Below, piece after piece: positions 1 through 12,377 of a stretch of 64,000 nucleotides of DNA. Below the pieces are notes generated by a model, which was not told the DNA's origin, did no database searches, and saw only the letters and a program-made list of their open reading frames with translations. The DNA lies in contig NC_034009.1 of the NCBI RefSeq assembly GCF_000346465.2, forward strand, positions 20,231,606 through 20,295,605, written 5' to 3'. The position numbers and the translations under genes are program-made. Positions within the stretch are counted from its first letter, which is position 1. Each line of letters opens with the position of its first letter. The stretch comes from Prunus persica. Its lineage: Eukaryota; Streptophyta; Magnoliopsida; Rosales; Rosaceae.

Positions 1-2044
1 GATGGTAAGACTATTTGTCCTAACGAAATTAAAGTTGAAGGACCACAGGAACGATTTTGGAAATTGAGGGACTCAAATGCAAATCGGGTCAAAGTTTAGG
101 GACTAATAAACAAATAACCCTTTATTTATTTATTGATATGTCATATGTGCTTTGCTTATCGTCTCACTTTCTCTCAACTGACTTAATTTCCCCTTATATT
201 TGCATTTCGTATCTCTTGTTACTCCATTCCGTCAATTTCTTCAGTAAAACCGTTAAGTTGTTGACGTTACATGAACATTTTAGTAATTTTATCTTATAAA
301 AGTTTAAAATCCAAACGACAATTAGGCTACTCTGTATTATCCAAAAGTCTAGGTGTATTCAATTAAGATTTTAAAATTCTATTAGAAAGGCTAGGGCAAG
401 GGGAAGTAAGGGCAAACACTCTTCACGTGAATACTGACTGCCTTAGCAATTTTTTTGATGCATTCTCACCTATTATCATGGAAACCCAAGGGCAATCACT
501 ATTCTCATGGAATATGAGGAGAGGAATTTGTATGAATTTTGGTGTGGGAAGTGAAGAACATGGCTAGGTATTTGTAGAAAAAAATTCTAAGTTTTTTTAT
601 ATCTTTTTTTTTTTCAATTTTTTTGGTATTTAAATTGGTCTTTGACGTCAACTTACCCAGACAAGTCTTGCCTTCAGGCTCATCCAGTTTCGTGGCCCAC
701 TTCTTGCCATGGCAACTTTTCCTTGAGTGGAGGTTGTTTTTGAAGGAAACATACATCTAATGCTTAAGAAATGAACTTTAGCCACAACCTATACAACAAA
801 AGCATTCTAAATTGCGGATTCATTTTGTTTATACTAGTTTTACCTTTTTCATTTTAAACCAAGTATCTTAGCCTAGTATTTTTGAAAACAAATGGAAAAA
901 GGAAAAATGGAATAGATCTTTTACCCTTGACGATATTTTCTTGATTTCTCAAGAATGAACACCTTTGTTTGGAAAGATCTTTTGTTTCTCTTGATTTTGA
1001 CTCATTCGCCTTAAGGCTCCAAGATTGGAGTCCTCTACCTCACCACACCAAATGCTCCTAGAGATGAAGAGAAGGCAATCAAGAAGTATGGATACTAGTC
1101 TACTTCTTGATTGAACCGATTTTTGGTTTATGGAAGATGGGATACAAAGATGATCACTCATCAACCAATGCAGGAAACCAAAAACCCTAGCTAGCTTTTC
1201 TCCAACACTTAGCTTATATAAGACAACACAAAAGACAATTGGGTGGGTATTTGGGGCTCCATTTGGTCCATGGGTCATGTCATTTTATGCCACTTATCCC
1301 TTGGGCCCAATAGCCTTTTGGGCTATTTTGTCCATTTCCTTTTAAATCATATTTAAAAGCCAAATTCAATATTTTTATATGTCAATATTAATTCCATAAT
1401 TAATCTTTTAATTATAATTTAACTATTAAATTATAATTATATTCTTACTTAATTGACCCAGTGGAACTATTTGACTTTGGCCAATTGCTCCAGTCAACAT
1501 GTTGACTTTGATATTTGACTATCAACCATTGACTTGTGCATCCTCATTTCATTTCTCCTCATTTGTACCTCTAATCACATTCTTTGGGTGTGTAGATCCG
1601 TAGGTTCCCTTTAACAAGGTGGTTGACTCAACTCCTCAAAGATGATATAAAGGTTAATTAAAACTTTTATATTCTTCCTATTAATAAAGGTTAATTGAAA
1701 CCTTGAAGGACATCCACAAACCATGGTTGTCACCTAGCAGCAAGTCACGGTTATCCAAGCTAATTGAGACATTGTGAAAGAGCCTATTCAAATTGGAATG
1801 ACCATGCAATTGAATCTTTCTCTTATGTCAATACTCCTTATTCACATTATTAAATCATGGAATCCGATTGTCAATATCCTAATGTGAATCATTCCTTTTA
1901 TATGATTATCTTGGTAAGATTTGAAGACTTCTTCTTTAAAGTCTTATCCACTACTCTGCGCAGAGATTTGACCAATCATATCTTGGAGTATTCTCTCTCC
2001 TTTACTGAGAGTAGAAATTCCTTATTGTACATTCATTTGCTTCC
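1..2044. other. Intergenic, no supported gene
   Basis: No open reading frame here resembles a known plant protein; the longest are about 100 codons and lack recognisable motifs. The first 125 bases contain a phrase of the 'follow-up' type (ggaccacagg, gggactaataaac) that resembles the dispersed repeat at about 54560-54730, so this is probably transposon-derived spacer. The stretch 1330-1470 is very AT-rich. Bases 1590-1850 look like low-copy repeat sequence, but I cannot assign a family. Confidence 0.5.
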
Positions 2045-2375
2045 ATGACTCTATTGAGAATCTTGAAAGAATCTCAAGCGAGTAACACCGTGATATTGGA
2101 GCATGAAGTTGATAGGTACTTAACCGACCCAATTGAAAAAATGGTTCCCAACTTCAATATTTTGAAGTGGTGGAAATTGAATAGGGTTAAATATTCGAGT
2201 TTGTCACTTATTGCAAAGGATGTGCTTGCTATTTCCGTATCAACAGTGAATTTGGAATCATGCTTTAGCATGAGTGGTCGGGTGATTAATTCATTCTGTG
2301 CTTCACTCCTAAGATTGTGGAGGCCTTAATTTGTTCTCAAAATTGGTTAAGGTTCGATGACATCTTCATTATATA
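2045..2375 (+). pseudogene. hAT transposase C-terminal dimerisation domain, broken
   Basis: The translation from 2045 carries the hallmarks of the hAT family C-terminal dimerisation domain: EVDRYL, then NILKWWKLN, then LIAKDVLAISVSTVNLESCFS and SGRVI. In intact hAT transposases this block ends with a motif of the form 'SL..K.VEALICSQNWLR'. Here the frame is lost near 2310 and the tail (VCSQNWLR-like, about 2330-2350) continues in another frame. The DDE catalytic core and BED zinc finger that should lie upstream are not recognisable. This is a decayed end of a hAT element (Ac/Tam3 superfamily), not a working gene. A domesticated hAT gene is unlikely because of the frameshift and truncation. 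Confidence 0.75.
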
Positions 2376-3286
2376 GTACGAGCCAACCATTCAAGAAATG
2401 GAGTTTTATGAATCCATTGAGTCAGGTGTTTATTTTTAGTTTTATGTGATTTAATGATGTATACTATTACTATATATATAATTTGCATGTTTGCCTAATG
2501 TTTTAATGTGTTTATGTTTTTATTTGTAGATCTTACAATTTTACCAGCACATAGCAACTCAAGTCCTTCTACGTTTCAGTGATCATTTAATATGTGAAGC
2601 CTTCATTGGTGTTATGTTTTAATTTTTGGCTTATGTTTCGAACTTCTAATTTGGTTTGTAATTTAATTATCAATTTTTACATTGGGTTGTATAATTCTTA
2701 AGATTGTATGTTTGGATTGGATAATCATGTTTTGTATGTTTGGATTGGATGACCACATTTTGTATTTGGAAGTTAAAATGCATATGGTTGGCTTGTAGAA
2801 AATATTAAAGTTTAGGCCAAATTTGTATAGGAATGTGAAACAGGGCCTTTTATGCTACTAAAGCCCAACACAAACAGAATTAAAAAAAAAAAAAGAAGTA
2901 AAATGGCCCAAACCAAAAAATCGGACTGGACCAGCCAATTCGACTTGGTTCGGTTTCTCCCTTGTTTTTTTTAAAATCAAATGGGACTAGACCGAATGAA
3001 CAATATTGGTTTCAATTCTGATTTGAGCTCCGAACCGAATTGAAACGGACTGTGCCCAACCCTAATCTCCAACATCCCCTTCAACAACTTTGAAATTCTA
3101 AAATAGGTGAGTCACATCAGAAAAACTCTCTTCAATTGCCTCTTCAATCTCAGTCATCAAAGCTGCAATTTCTTTATTTCTCTTCAGGACTGGTAAGTCA
3201 ACTTAGGTCCTTCAAACATTTAATTTTACTTTGGAAAAAACAAAACCTACCTTGAAAATGTTAAAAACATGCATTTTTTTATTTTA

Positions 3287-3319
<33 letters not shown>
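2376..3319. other. Spacer with possible hAT element 3' end
   Basis: The block is AT-rich, non-coding and downstream of the hAT fragment. Bases 3051-3064 read TGTGCCCAACCCTA, the reverse complement of a TAGGGTTGGGCA-type end typical of plant hAT elements, so the hAT element may end here. A matching 5' end was not found in the window. Bases 3285-3319 are an AT dinucleotide tract. Confidence 0.35.
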
Positions 3320-3502
3320 CAGTCCTGATCTCTTGGACTACAGGGGTCCAAGAGATTTGTGGTCACTCACCGTTGGATGTAAATTCAATGGTTCACTCAC
3401 TCTTGCACTCCTTTTAAAAAACTTTTTTGAACCATTGGATTAATATCCAACGGTGGGTGACCACAATCTCTTGGACTCCTGTGGTCCAAGAGATCGGGAC
3501 TG
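3320..3502. mobile_element. MITE family 1, copy 1 (183 bp, near-complete inverted repeat)
   Basis: The element begins CAGTCCTGATCTCTTGGAC and ends with the inverted counterpart GTCCAAGAGATCGGGACTG. The inverted repeat extends inward through the CCGTTGGAT / ATCCAACGG blocks, so most of the element can fold on itself. It sits in a TA tract, where the flanking ten bases (TATATATATA) match on both sides. That fits the clear 10-bp target duplication of copy 2 but is not informative alone. It has no coding capacity. Confidence 0.85.
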
Positions 3503-3671
3503 TATATATATATATATATATATATACATTTTTCACATATTTTCATTTTTTTTTCATGATATTGCATTAATTGAATTGAAGAGTTTATTGGAGCAAAAAT
3601 TATTCAAGTAACAAATTAGGCTTTTTAAATTGCCATATAGGTCAACAAACTTCAATTTGAATAGTTTTATT

Positions 3672-3854
3672 CAGTCCTGATCTCTTGGATTACAGGGGTC
3701 CAAGAGATTTGTGGTCACTTACCGTTAGATGTAAATTCAACGGTTCACTCACTCTTGCACTCTTTTTAAGAAACTTTTTTGAACCATTGAATTAATATCC
3801 AACGGTGGGTGATTATAATATCTTGGACTCCTGCGGTCCAAAAGATCGGGACTG
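3672..3854. mobile_element. MITE family 1, copy 2 (183 bp) with 10-bp target duplication
   Basis: Same 183-bp length and same ends as the copy at 3320. It is flanked by a perfect 10-bp direct repeat, TAGTTTTATT, at 3662-3671 and 3855-3864. A 9-11 bp target duplication is the signature of Mutator-like transposition, so this is best called a non-autonomous MULE-derived MITE. It lies about 330 bp upstream of the VIPP1 start codon. Confidence 0.85.
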
Positions 3855-3864
3855 TAGTTTTATT

Positions 3865-4183
3865 TGCTACTAATGTTGGAGATACTCTAAATCAAATTTC
3901 CCATAATTTTTAATTTGTTGGATAATGAAGCAAACTTTAGGCTGTCCGTACCCAATAAGAATTGATGGGCTTCAATGGCCGGGCCTGGATTAGCAGTCCG
4001 GAACCATTCGCTCGTCGGCGTTAGCGGCCCAAACAGCTCAATACAAACAACTCCCAGAAAAATCACAAAGCCGAAAGAAAAAAAATTCAGAAAAAGTGGT
4101 GATTGAGAGAGTGAGAAGTGATCAGTATCTTGTTCAATCCTATCTATTAAAATTGCAGCATTTGAACTAAGTTTTCCCTGAGA
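3865..4183 (+). promoter_or_regulatory. VIPP1 proximal promoter and 5' leader
   Basis: This is the stretch between the MITE and the VIPP1 start codon. No convincing TATA box is visible. Most of the last 100 bases are probably 5' untranslated leader. The limits are inferred from position only. Confidence 0.35.
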
Positions 4184-7100
4184 ATGGCCACAAAATTGCA
4201 GATATTTACAGGATTCCCCATGGCATCAACGCCTGCCTCTTCGTTCCAAGCCTCTTCTTCAAGCTCCTACAGTCTCGCTATGGTCAGAAAACCTCTCACC
4301 ACTTCCTTCTTTAATGGTGGAGGTTTGTGCTTTTTGCTTGACTCACTGTTTTAGTTACTGGGTATCTCTTAGATTTTCAATTGGTATTGAATTTCTACTG
4401 TGCGTTATGCATCTGGGTCGTTATTTGATGTGTGTTTGTGTGTATTTTTCAACTTCATTTCAGCAGTAGGAAAAATAAAGGGTAAAATTTGTTGAATGTT
4501 ATGGAACTTGTTAATTGGTTGGCAATCCAAATAGTTGCTTTAAGCTTAGTAGAGTTGATTTTCTTTCCTTCTAAGGCTTTCAGTGGGAATGGAGAAGCAT
4601 TTCACAGGGAATTGAGTCTGTCTCTGGATACCTTCGTCTATTAATGGGCAAATGAGGAGAGAATTAGATGTTGGGAATGTCCTTTGTGTATTTTTGTTTC
4701 GGAGTCTTTGTAGATTTTCTTCTTCTCGTAATGTGTCAGTTGCCTCTTTATCAGTTCATCCTCTTACTCCTTGGGTTGCAAAAGCATTACCTTGAACTAG
4801 TTTAGAGACTCCCATTTGAGACAACATTCATATGCAACAATAATATAAGTACACAATGGAGTAGCTGATCTAGATAAGGCTAAATGAGCATTGCCTGTGT
4901 TCGTTGCCTTCTTTGATTGACATGAACATTTTACTAGCAGCTACTGTAATGGGAACATTTGAAACATGGGTTACTTAACAAATAATACCCAATAAATCAG
5001 GAACTAGCCTCAACCCTGCTGTTTTTAGCTTAAAGATTACATGTAAATCTAAATATATTTTTAATTTATGGTTAAGTTCAAAGAAGGTGTACCGATATTC
5101 ATCTTATAAAAGAAATTGTTATTTTCAGAATCAAAGCAGAAGGATTTAAACTTCTGTCTTTTCTAAAAGGATCTACAGCTCTATAAAAGGCATCTTAGTG
5201 AGTGTTAGATAGCATAAGTAATAACTATATGCAATAATGAACCAAAATTTTTCTGCTCATGCAAATTTATGAATGAAACAAGGCTAGCTTTCATTTGAAA
5301 AGAAAGATTTGCTTCTTTTGGTTTGACTCACCAAATCACCGCCTCCCCTCTCTTTCAAACATAAATCACCTCACATCACCTCCCCCACCAAATCACATAG
5401 AAATAGTAATATTATGCCTTACAATTATTTTTCTTTCAGTGGGGGCTCTAAAAGTTGAAGTGATTAGGGTTGCTCCTTCCAATCGACCACATTATTCTAG
5501 GCAGCGTGGAGGTGCCCTTGGTGCCCGTATGAACCTATTTGACAGGTTTGCTAGAGTTGTCAAGGTGATATGTGTTATCAGTCTTTAGTGTATTCACATA
5601 ATAATAATAATGTGAATGTATTATTATAACTAATTGTACCTTTTCTTGCACGAATTTTACTAATTGCAGTCATATGCAAATGCACTCATAAGTACTTTTG
5701 AAGATCCTGAGAAAATCTTGGAGCAAGCAGTTCTTGAAATGAATGATGACTTGACAAAGATGCGTCAAGCCACAGCACAAGTAAGCCTTATGTTCCCAAA
5801 AATTTAAAGTTTTTTTATATATTTTTTTTTCAATAAAATCGTTGTGGAAATTCTCAGAATCTCCTTGTTTTTCTTGTCTTCTATGGTTTTGTATGATTTC
5901 CTGATGTTCTTTGGATTTTATTGCATTTGCTTTTATCTCTTTTAGTTTTCATTTTTTCTTTGTCTTCATAACTGACACAAACTGAAACTGTAAGCATATC
6001 ATCCATGAACGGTTATTGTGGTGTGCTCTAGATATACTTGGATATCTTATGATTTTCTCCTTTATGCATTGCCAGTGTTTAATCTTTTAACTGATATACA
6101 TCCAAAAAAAAAAATTCTTATTGATTGTATCTATGTTCATCTAGAATTGATCACACGTATTTTCTCTGTGTGAAGGTGTTGGCATCTCAAAAGCGATTGG
6201 AAAATAAGTACAAAGCTGCTGAACAAGCTTCTGAGGACTGGTAATATAGATGGGGTTGATATCTAATATTCGTAAGTATAGCGGTGAATAATTTTTAAAA
6301 ATATGGTCCATGTTTGGAATAGGTACCGCAAAGCACAATTAGCTCTTCAAAAAGGAGAGGAGGATCTTGCACGTGAAGCTCTGAAGAGGCGTAAATCTTT
6401 CGCTGTAAGTCTAATTAGTTATATAAATTTATTATGCTTCGCTTATTTTCTTTCGTATTTTTTTATTTTGAGAAATGTGTGTCATTCAACTGTTTTATTG
6501 AGCCGAACTTGCATTTGGAATGTTCAGGAAAATTAAGCTCGAGTCAACAGTTCAAAATTTCTAATTGAATTTATAGACATGGATCTAATGTTACCTTGTT
6601 TCCTCGCAACCTAGTTTCTGCTTCATCGCCAGGCTGCCAAAGTGTTTATTGTAAAATTAATTGTTCTGTTGTTTCCAGGATAATGCTAATACTTTGAAAG
6701 CTCAACTTGATCAACAAAAAGGTGTTGTTGATAATCTTGTGTCTAATACACGGGTAAGTGAATTTATATATTTTTCCCCTAATTTACTTCTTCGATGAGT
6801 AGCTTTATACACACACACACACATATACATACACATATTATACACCTTGTGGGATCCACTACGAAGTTTACATCAATGATTTGAACAGTGTATTTTTAAA
6901 GTCTTCATTCAAAGATCATCCTTGCAAAAAATTACACACGCTGTAAACCGTTAAGACATCTAGTTGTGGCCAACAAAACTGACAAACTCGTTTCAAGAAA
7001 ACACTAAAATGACAACCATTCAAGTGAGTGGTTAAGTTCCAATTTGAGTGATTTTTTGCAGAGATGTTCTTTGAGGGAATACCTAAAAACTAGACTGTTC

Positions 7101-10100
7101 AGATTATTAAAATACAATGCAGAGTGGGCTTTACAAGGGTTATTTGAGGGGTCCCTCTATTAATTAATCTGTATATATACATCTATCTATATTGTGAAAG
7201 GGTTTGTGTGACTCACATGCATTTTTGTGAAAATAAAGTGTGGAACTAGCATATGTGTTTCCATTGCTTTTGCATGTTATGACGGTAAAATGTAGAATCT
7301 GTTGCCATGCCAGTTTTAGTTCAAATTTTCTGTAGCGGTTATAAAGAATATGATTTTACTAGTACGTATATTTTTGGCTGAATCAAATTGCTATATTGTA
7401 TGCTGTGTCAAAAGTGGTGTTATGAACTCACGAGTTACTGATCTAGGAATAATCAGAAAGAGTTTTATGAGAGAAGCTGTGGTTTTAAATTTTATCATAA
7501 GAAGGCAATAACTCTGACAGAAAATAAAAAGATCTCTTCCTTCTGTTTATGGAAAAACTGGCCAAAAGAGCAGTTATTGAGGTTTCTTGAGCTCGGGGAT
7601 TAATTGAGTGTTATTAGTATCTAAAATTATAACTGCGCTTAGTGCTTGCTTTATTTTGCAGATTTTATCAGAAACCGACCTTGTCTCTTTTTTTCCTGGT
7701 TGCAATGGGCATTGACTCTTTTGATAAGTATAATTGTGTAGATATCACCTGCATTTGTTACAACTGTATTCCATGAAATCCATTTTGTGTAGCTTTTAGA
7801 GAGCAAGATACAGGAGGCAAGGTCGAAAAAAGATACTCTTAAAGCACGTGCTCAGTCTGCAAAGTTTGTTTCTACTACAATCTCTCACTTTCCTTTTTGT
7901 TTTTTAAACTGAGTCTGGTAGCTCGTTTTTTTATAGCTATGTCCTTAATGTTGCTGGTGATGTTTCTTTTCTGTTGCATCAGGACTGCAACTAAAGTGAG
8001 TGAGATGGTGGGGAATGTCAATACAAGTAGTGCTCTTTCAGCTTTTGAAAAGATGGAAGAGAAAGGTAAGCCAGCTGTCCATTATGGGAGTACTAACAAG
8101 CTCTGTTTTGCATTTCTATTTGAGGGCCAATCTCTGTTTGGCACGAGGGAACGTTCTCCATTACATATTAACTTTTAAATTAAATAATTGCATTTTATTT
8201 TCTGCATTTTATGTTACTGTGCTTACAGGAATTGGTCAAAATGAGTTTTGGGCAGTAAACAGTAAGCTCATGTTGTGTTTAAAAAAATGATAGACTACAT
8301 GCCTTGTAAAAGTGCTAGTTCTTCTGGGGTCCAATAATCTATGACTGAGTGTAGAGGTAGGCTGATCAAGTGGCTATATTGTATTATAATGAATAGATGT
8401 TTGGTTGCAACATTTTTTTTATGCTGCTTCATATATGCAAAGGCAGTTGATTGTGTCTGATACTTGGAACAGAACAATGGATGAAGTGATAAGAAAATTG
8501 TTGAATTTGCCAAAAACTACATGAGCCACATTTTAAGAAAGATGGCTAAGTATTAGAAAAAGTAGAAACGTTCTACCCAAAAGTCAACCAGCACTAAGCT
8601 TAATTGATTGTGCACATCTCTGGGCTGTGTTTGACTGAAGAATGATATGAAGTCGTTCGAGTGTAAAATCTGCTTCAAAATCCACTAAAAGAAACTTCAT
8701 CACAATGTACTTTTGTCTGTGTTAAGCATTCATGTGTTCAGGCAATGGTTGGCAAGCATGTGATCAGTGAAATTTAATTCCTGGTCATTATCAGAAGTTG
8801 CAACAAAAGGTTTGTTTTTTGGAATTAAAAAAAGGAAGTCATAATTTCGTTTATTTCACATCCTTCCAATTTCCTTGTTGAGCATGTCTTAGATGTATGT
8901 TTCCTGGTAAGGCTGATAGAATAGGGATGTTGTCCAGACTAAATATGTCTGATATCTGTAAGCAAGAGAGATCGTTCATCTCTTCTTTAAAGATTGGGAT
9001 GAAATAATGTTGGGTGATGCTGTTAAAACCTGGCTAATATTGGAACCAGAAACACAAAAAAAAAAAAAAAAAAAGCCATGCCTGATACTTGTTTGTAATT
9101 ATAATTTTCCTCTGATCTTGGCCTTTGTTTATTCTTTCACCACCCATACTGCTATGTTAAAATGCTAGAATGTTTTCTGAATTGCTAAGCAGTGGATATG
9201 CAAAGTCTTTTGAGTCAGTTAATTAAATAAATAAAAGGGACAATGATATCTGGCTAGCTTGGCTTGGGATTATCATTGTGGTTGTTTACTGTATATGACT
9301 TATGTTGCAAAAAATTGATTGACTTTTAATCACATTGTTTTGTGTGCATTACATGTTTGATTGTTTATCATTGTTTGGAGGAAACCCAAACTTAATAAAT
9401 TAGACGGATGCTGTATTTATGTATGTATATATATATATACACTATTCATATAATATTTTTATATATGCAGATATCTATATACTATATGTATCCTAATTTT
9501 TCTATTTCCATTTCATTGAAATAGTCTTAGCAATGGAATCCCAGGCAGAAGCTATTGGCCAATTAACTACTGATGATCTAGAAGGAAAGGTAACACTTAT
9601 TCTTTTCGCTTATTTATGTCCCATTTCATATGTGTCTATATGATCTTTGGATTGATAAGAACAGGGGAGGGTGGGAAGATAAAACAACCTTCTATGTTGG
9701 AAAATATGATGTGGAAACAAGTCAGAATAAAGCTCAGTAATCTGCTGAAAGTAGTGGCAAAATTCCAGACATATTAGTTAAGCATAATTTTGTCACAGAT
9801 GTAAATATATACTTAAGTAATATGCATATTACATATTTATACACTCAAAGTTTTGACATTGTCTATCAATAGTTTCAAACCATTTTCCAAGTTGCCATCA
9901 CCATATAAGTATCAATCTCTTTCGCTTGCTTTTGATGGTTTCTCTTCTGAAACTGGATTTCTTACCATTTCCAAACCTACATCAAAATTGCAGTTTGCGT
10001 TGCTAGAGAGCTCTTCAGTTGACGATGATCTTGCAAACTTGAAGAAAGAACTATCTGGTAGTTCAAAGGTATGCCTTATCATGCAGGACAACTATAATAT

Positions 10101-10677
10101 ACATACACACACGTATGTATATATGTATATTAATGCAACCAATTTTATAATGATATGGCTCCCGTGAACTTATGTTCTTATATTAAAGTTTTTGCCCATA
10201 ATTTTTGTACTTATTAGCTGTCTAATTTTCTTATAATTCCATCATGCTTTTTTTTTTCGGTTGAGCAAAGGAACATTAAGAGAAATTATGGAAGTCTAAA
10301 TATCTGGTTTGTAATGGTTTTCCTTTCCTCTTTTCTGTTGTTTGGTACGAAGATGGATAAGCACTGTACAATTAAAACTTAAAAATTCTTATGGCTCAAA
10401 ATTATGGAAGTCTAAATATCCTCTTCCACTTGTTTCTGTTCATTGCTCCCTTTGTTCAAAAACTAAAAATGTAATTAGCATCCCAACATTTTTTTCTTAA
10501 TGGTTTCTCAACAACCAGGTTCTTGACTTTTTTCCTCTTCTTTATTTCTCCAAACAGAAAGGAGAGCTCCCACCTGGAAGAACTGCTGCTCCGAGTTCGA
10601 ACAAGGCATATCCATTTCGAGATTCTGAAATTGAGATGGAGCTTAATGAATTGAGAAGAAAAGCCAAGGACTTCTGA
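4184..10677 (+). CDS. VIPP1: VIPP1 / IM30 chloroplast membrane-remodelling protein
   Basis: This is the vesicle-inducing protein in plastids 1, a PspA/ESCRT-III superfamily protein that polymerises on the inner envelope and thylakoids and is needed for thylakoid biogenesis and membrane repair. Eleven coding exons, all GT..AG, join to 1011 nt (336 aa; Arabidopsis VIPP1 is 330): 4184-4322, 5440-5564, 5670-5780, 6176-6240, 6323-6404, 6679-6753, 7793-7863, 7983-8065, 9525-9589, 9994-10068 and 10558-10677. Residues 1 to about 75 are Ser-rich and look like a transit peptide. [12 protein letters not shown] (77-88) starts the PspA-like domain, followed by long helices ([40 protein letters not shown]). 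The last exon (298-336) encodes the VIPP1-specific tail KGELPPGR..., ending ELRRKAKDF, which separates VIPP1 from bacterial PspA. Intron 6 holds a decayed MITE. I see no frame break. Confidence 0.97.
6843..7163. mobile_element. MITE family 2, diverged copy inside VIPP1 intron 6
   Basis: The sequence resembles the roughly 400-bp MITEs at 14950, 53906 and 54911. Shared blocks include 'gggatccact', 'cattcaaagatcatccttgcaaaaaatta', 'tgagtgattttttgcagagatg', 'aaaatacaatgcagagtggg' and a 'ttatttgaggggtccctct' end. It is more diverged than the others and its left end is incomplete. Its position in an intron probably makes it neutral. Confidence 0.6.
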
Positions 10678-11845
10678 GTTTTGCTTTTCAGGCACAAATA
10701 TTGCAATTCTTTTTAGGCAAATATGAAGTTGTTTTCGTTTTGAGAACTGGTTAGCATTTGTATAGCAGAAAGGCCAACAGATTAACGTTGTATAGCTAGA
10801 GCCCAGACTCGAATCGAAGTTTCTTCTTTGTGATTGTAGGCAACCTTTTCATGCTCTTATTGTAATTCACATCTGCTGCAGCAAAGCCAGTTTCTGGATT
10901 ATGTACGAGCACCTACCTGTTAGTACGTTTAGAATGATTTTTGTCTTTTCTTTTATCATTACAGCACATTCCATGAAATCAATATTTCTGTCATTCTAAG
11001 TTAGTTGCGTTGAAGTTTATCAAAACTCTCCCGTTTAGGGCGTGCAATAACTCGTCCACGTGTTGTAATATAAGGAGATATTTAATGATATTATACCTGA
11101 AATTGTGGAAATTTCCCTCACCTTGACTAAAAAGAGTTGTAGTTTGGGATTATAGCTAAAAGCCTCTAAAGCACAAACTTGTTTATATACATTCCGTGCT
11201 CAAAATGACAAAAACATAGTCAATCTGCATCCAACAATTTAACTTATTCTAGTCAGCATTCTATTGCAACACCAAACGACATTTTAGTACTGGACAACCT
11301 TACAAGTGTAAACCCAATTAACATGTTTACAAGTTAGTTGGAAGAATATTATGCTCATTTTTTAGCAGCTGGTAGCATCTGGGTGGCTTCCTTTAAAATA
11401 ATTTCAAATCTTTCTTGCTTGGTCCATTCAAAGCCAAGAACCAGATTGGGGGAACAGTCAATTCAAACTTTCCAAGTTTGGACTGAATTAATAACCAATT
11501 CTCTAAATAAAATGCAAAAACAAAATAACGAAATCAACAAAACTATTCTATTTTCTTCTTTTCTTCTTACGTCTGGACCAAAACTAGTTTTTGCCCACAA
11601 GTTTGTGGCATGACCAAGGACAAATAAGAGCATTTGACGTACAAATCAATGATATTAAATTCGAACCCCGATGACAGCTCCTCCTTCTCCCTTCCAAATT
11701 TTGACAAAAAAGAAAAAAAAAACAAAAGAACAAGGACAAATAAGTAAATTCAGTAAAATGTTTAAATATTCAGATTGGTTGACAAATTCAAACGTTAGAA
11801 CCCACATCAGCTTTTCGTATGCCATGACTGATTTTGTCAAAAACT
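10678..11845. other. VIPP1 3' region and spacer
   Basis: The first 200-300 bases are likely VIPP1 3' UTR. The rest is AT-rich spacer. Bases 11655-11730 (ATTCGAACCCC, then a CT-rich and an A-rich run) look like a scrap of retroposon. No gene is recognised. Confidence 0.45.
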
Positions 11846-11857
11846 CCTTGGTCAACA
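11846..11857 (+). promoter_or_regulatory. W-box-containing promoter block of PIP gene 1
   Basis: CCTTGGTCAACA lies 97 bp upstream of the TATA box and contains GTCAA, the complement of the WRKY-binding core TTGAC. The identical 12-mer occurs upstream of the second PIP gene (15416-15427). PIP precursors are known to be induced by immune elicitors, which fits WRKY control, but binding here is inferred. Confidence 0.55.
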
Positions 11858-11942
11858 CGTAAACCCTACAGATCCAACAAAAAACTCCACCAGTCCAACA
11901 ACAGGAGCACTTTTAATTAAAATAGTATACAAACTCTCACAA

Positions 11943-11950
11943 TATAAATA
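11943..11950 (+). promoter_or_regulatory. TATA box of PIP gene 1
   Basis: TATAAATA lies about 190 bp before the ATG at 12132. The interval between is CT/CA-rich leader without an upstream long ORF. Confidence 0.65.
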
Positions 11951-12131
11951 GGTGAACACATTTGAAGCTTTTCACATCATCTTTCCATCCAGCACCCAAA
12001 AGCTCCTCTCAAAAAAGCTCTGCTAGATCAAGCACTAGTAGTAGTCTTTGTAACCTCCACAAGAACACCCTAACTCCTCATTTTCCATTTCCCATTTTAT
12101 CTACTTTTTATTTTAAGAGATACTTTGAAAA

Positions 12132-12377
12132 ATGAATTTCCCCAAGATGAGTAGCATATTGATCATCTTTATGATATCCGTGGCCATCTGGGTCGGCAGT
12201 GCTCCAGTCGAAGCGAGCAGAGTTTTACAGGAGGACTTTGCTGGTGCAAATCACTTGGAGACATTCTCCTCCTCGTCCTTGTCGTCGTCATCGGTTTACG
12301 AGAAGGCCAAGTTTACCATGGAATGCTGGCTTGAACGTTTAGCTTCAGGACCTAGCCCCAAAGGGCCTGGTCACTAG
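12132..12377 (+). CDS. PIP-type secreted peptide precursor (prePIP), copy 1
   Basis: An 81-aa single-exon precursor of the PAMP-induced secreted peptide family. The ATG at 12132 is the first in frame and is followed by a hydrophobic signal peptide (about residues 8-26, IIFMISVAIWVG) with likely cleavage near PVEASR. A variable Ser-rich middle follows. The C terminus is the conserved peptide region: CWLERLASGPSPKGPGH, with the family's SGPS core and GxGH end. In Arabidopsis the processed, proline-hydroxylated PIP1 signals through the receptor kinase RLK7 to amplify immunity; PIP-like members also act in root growth. That role is transferred by family. The VLQEDFA.ANHLET segment after the signal peptide is shared with the copy at 15598, so the two are tandem paralogues about 3.2 kb apart on the same strand. 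CEP or IDA peptides are alternatives, but the SGPSP.G.GH end favours PIP. Confidence 0.9.
   Translation: MNFPKMSSILIIFMISVAIWVGSAPVEASRVLQEDFAGANHLETFSSSSLSSSSVYEKAKFTMECWLERLASGPSPKGPGH

Noticed and set aside
949..1278. Minus-strand 109-codon ORF
   Set aside because: No recognisable domain; the composition looks like decayed retroelement spacer.
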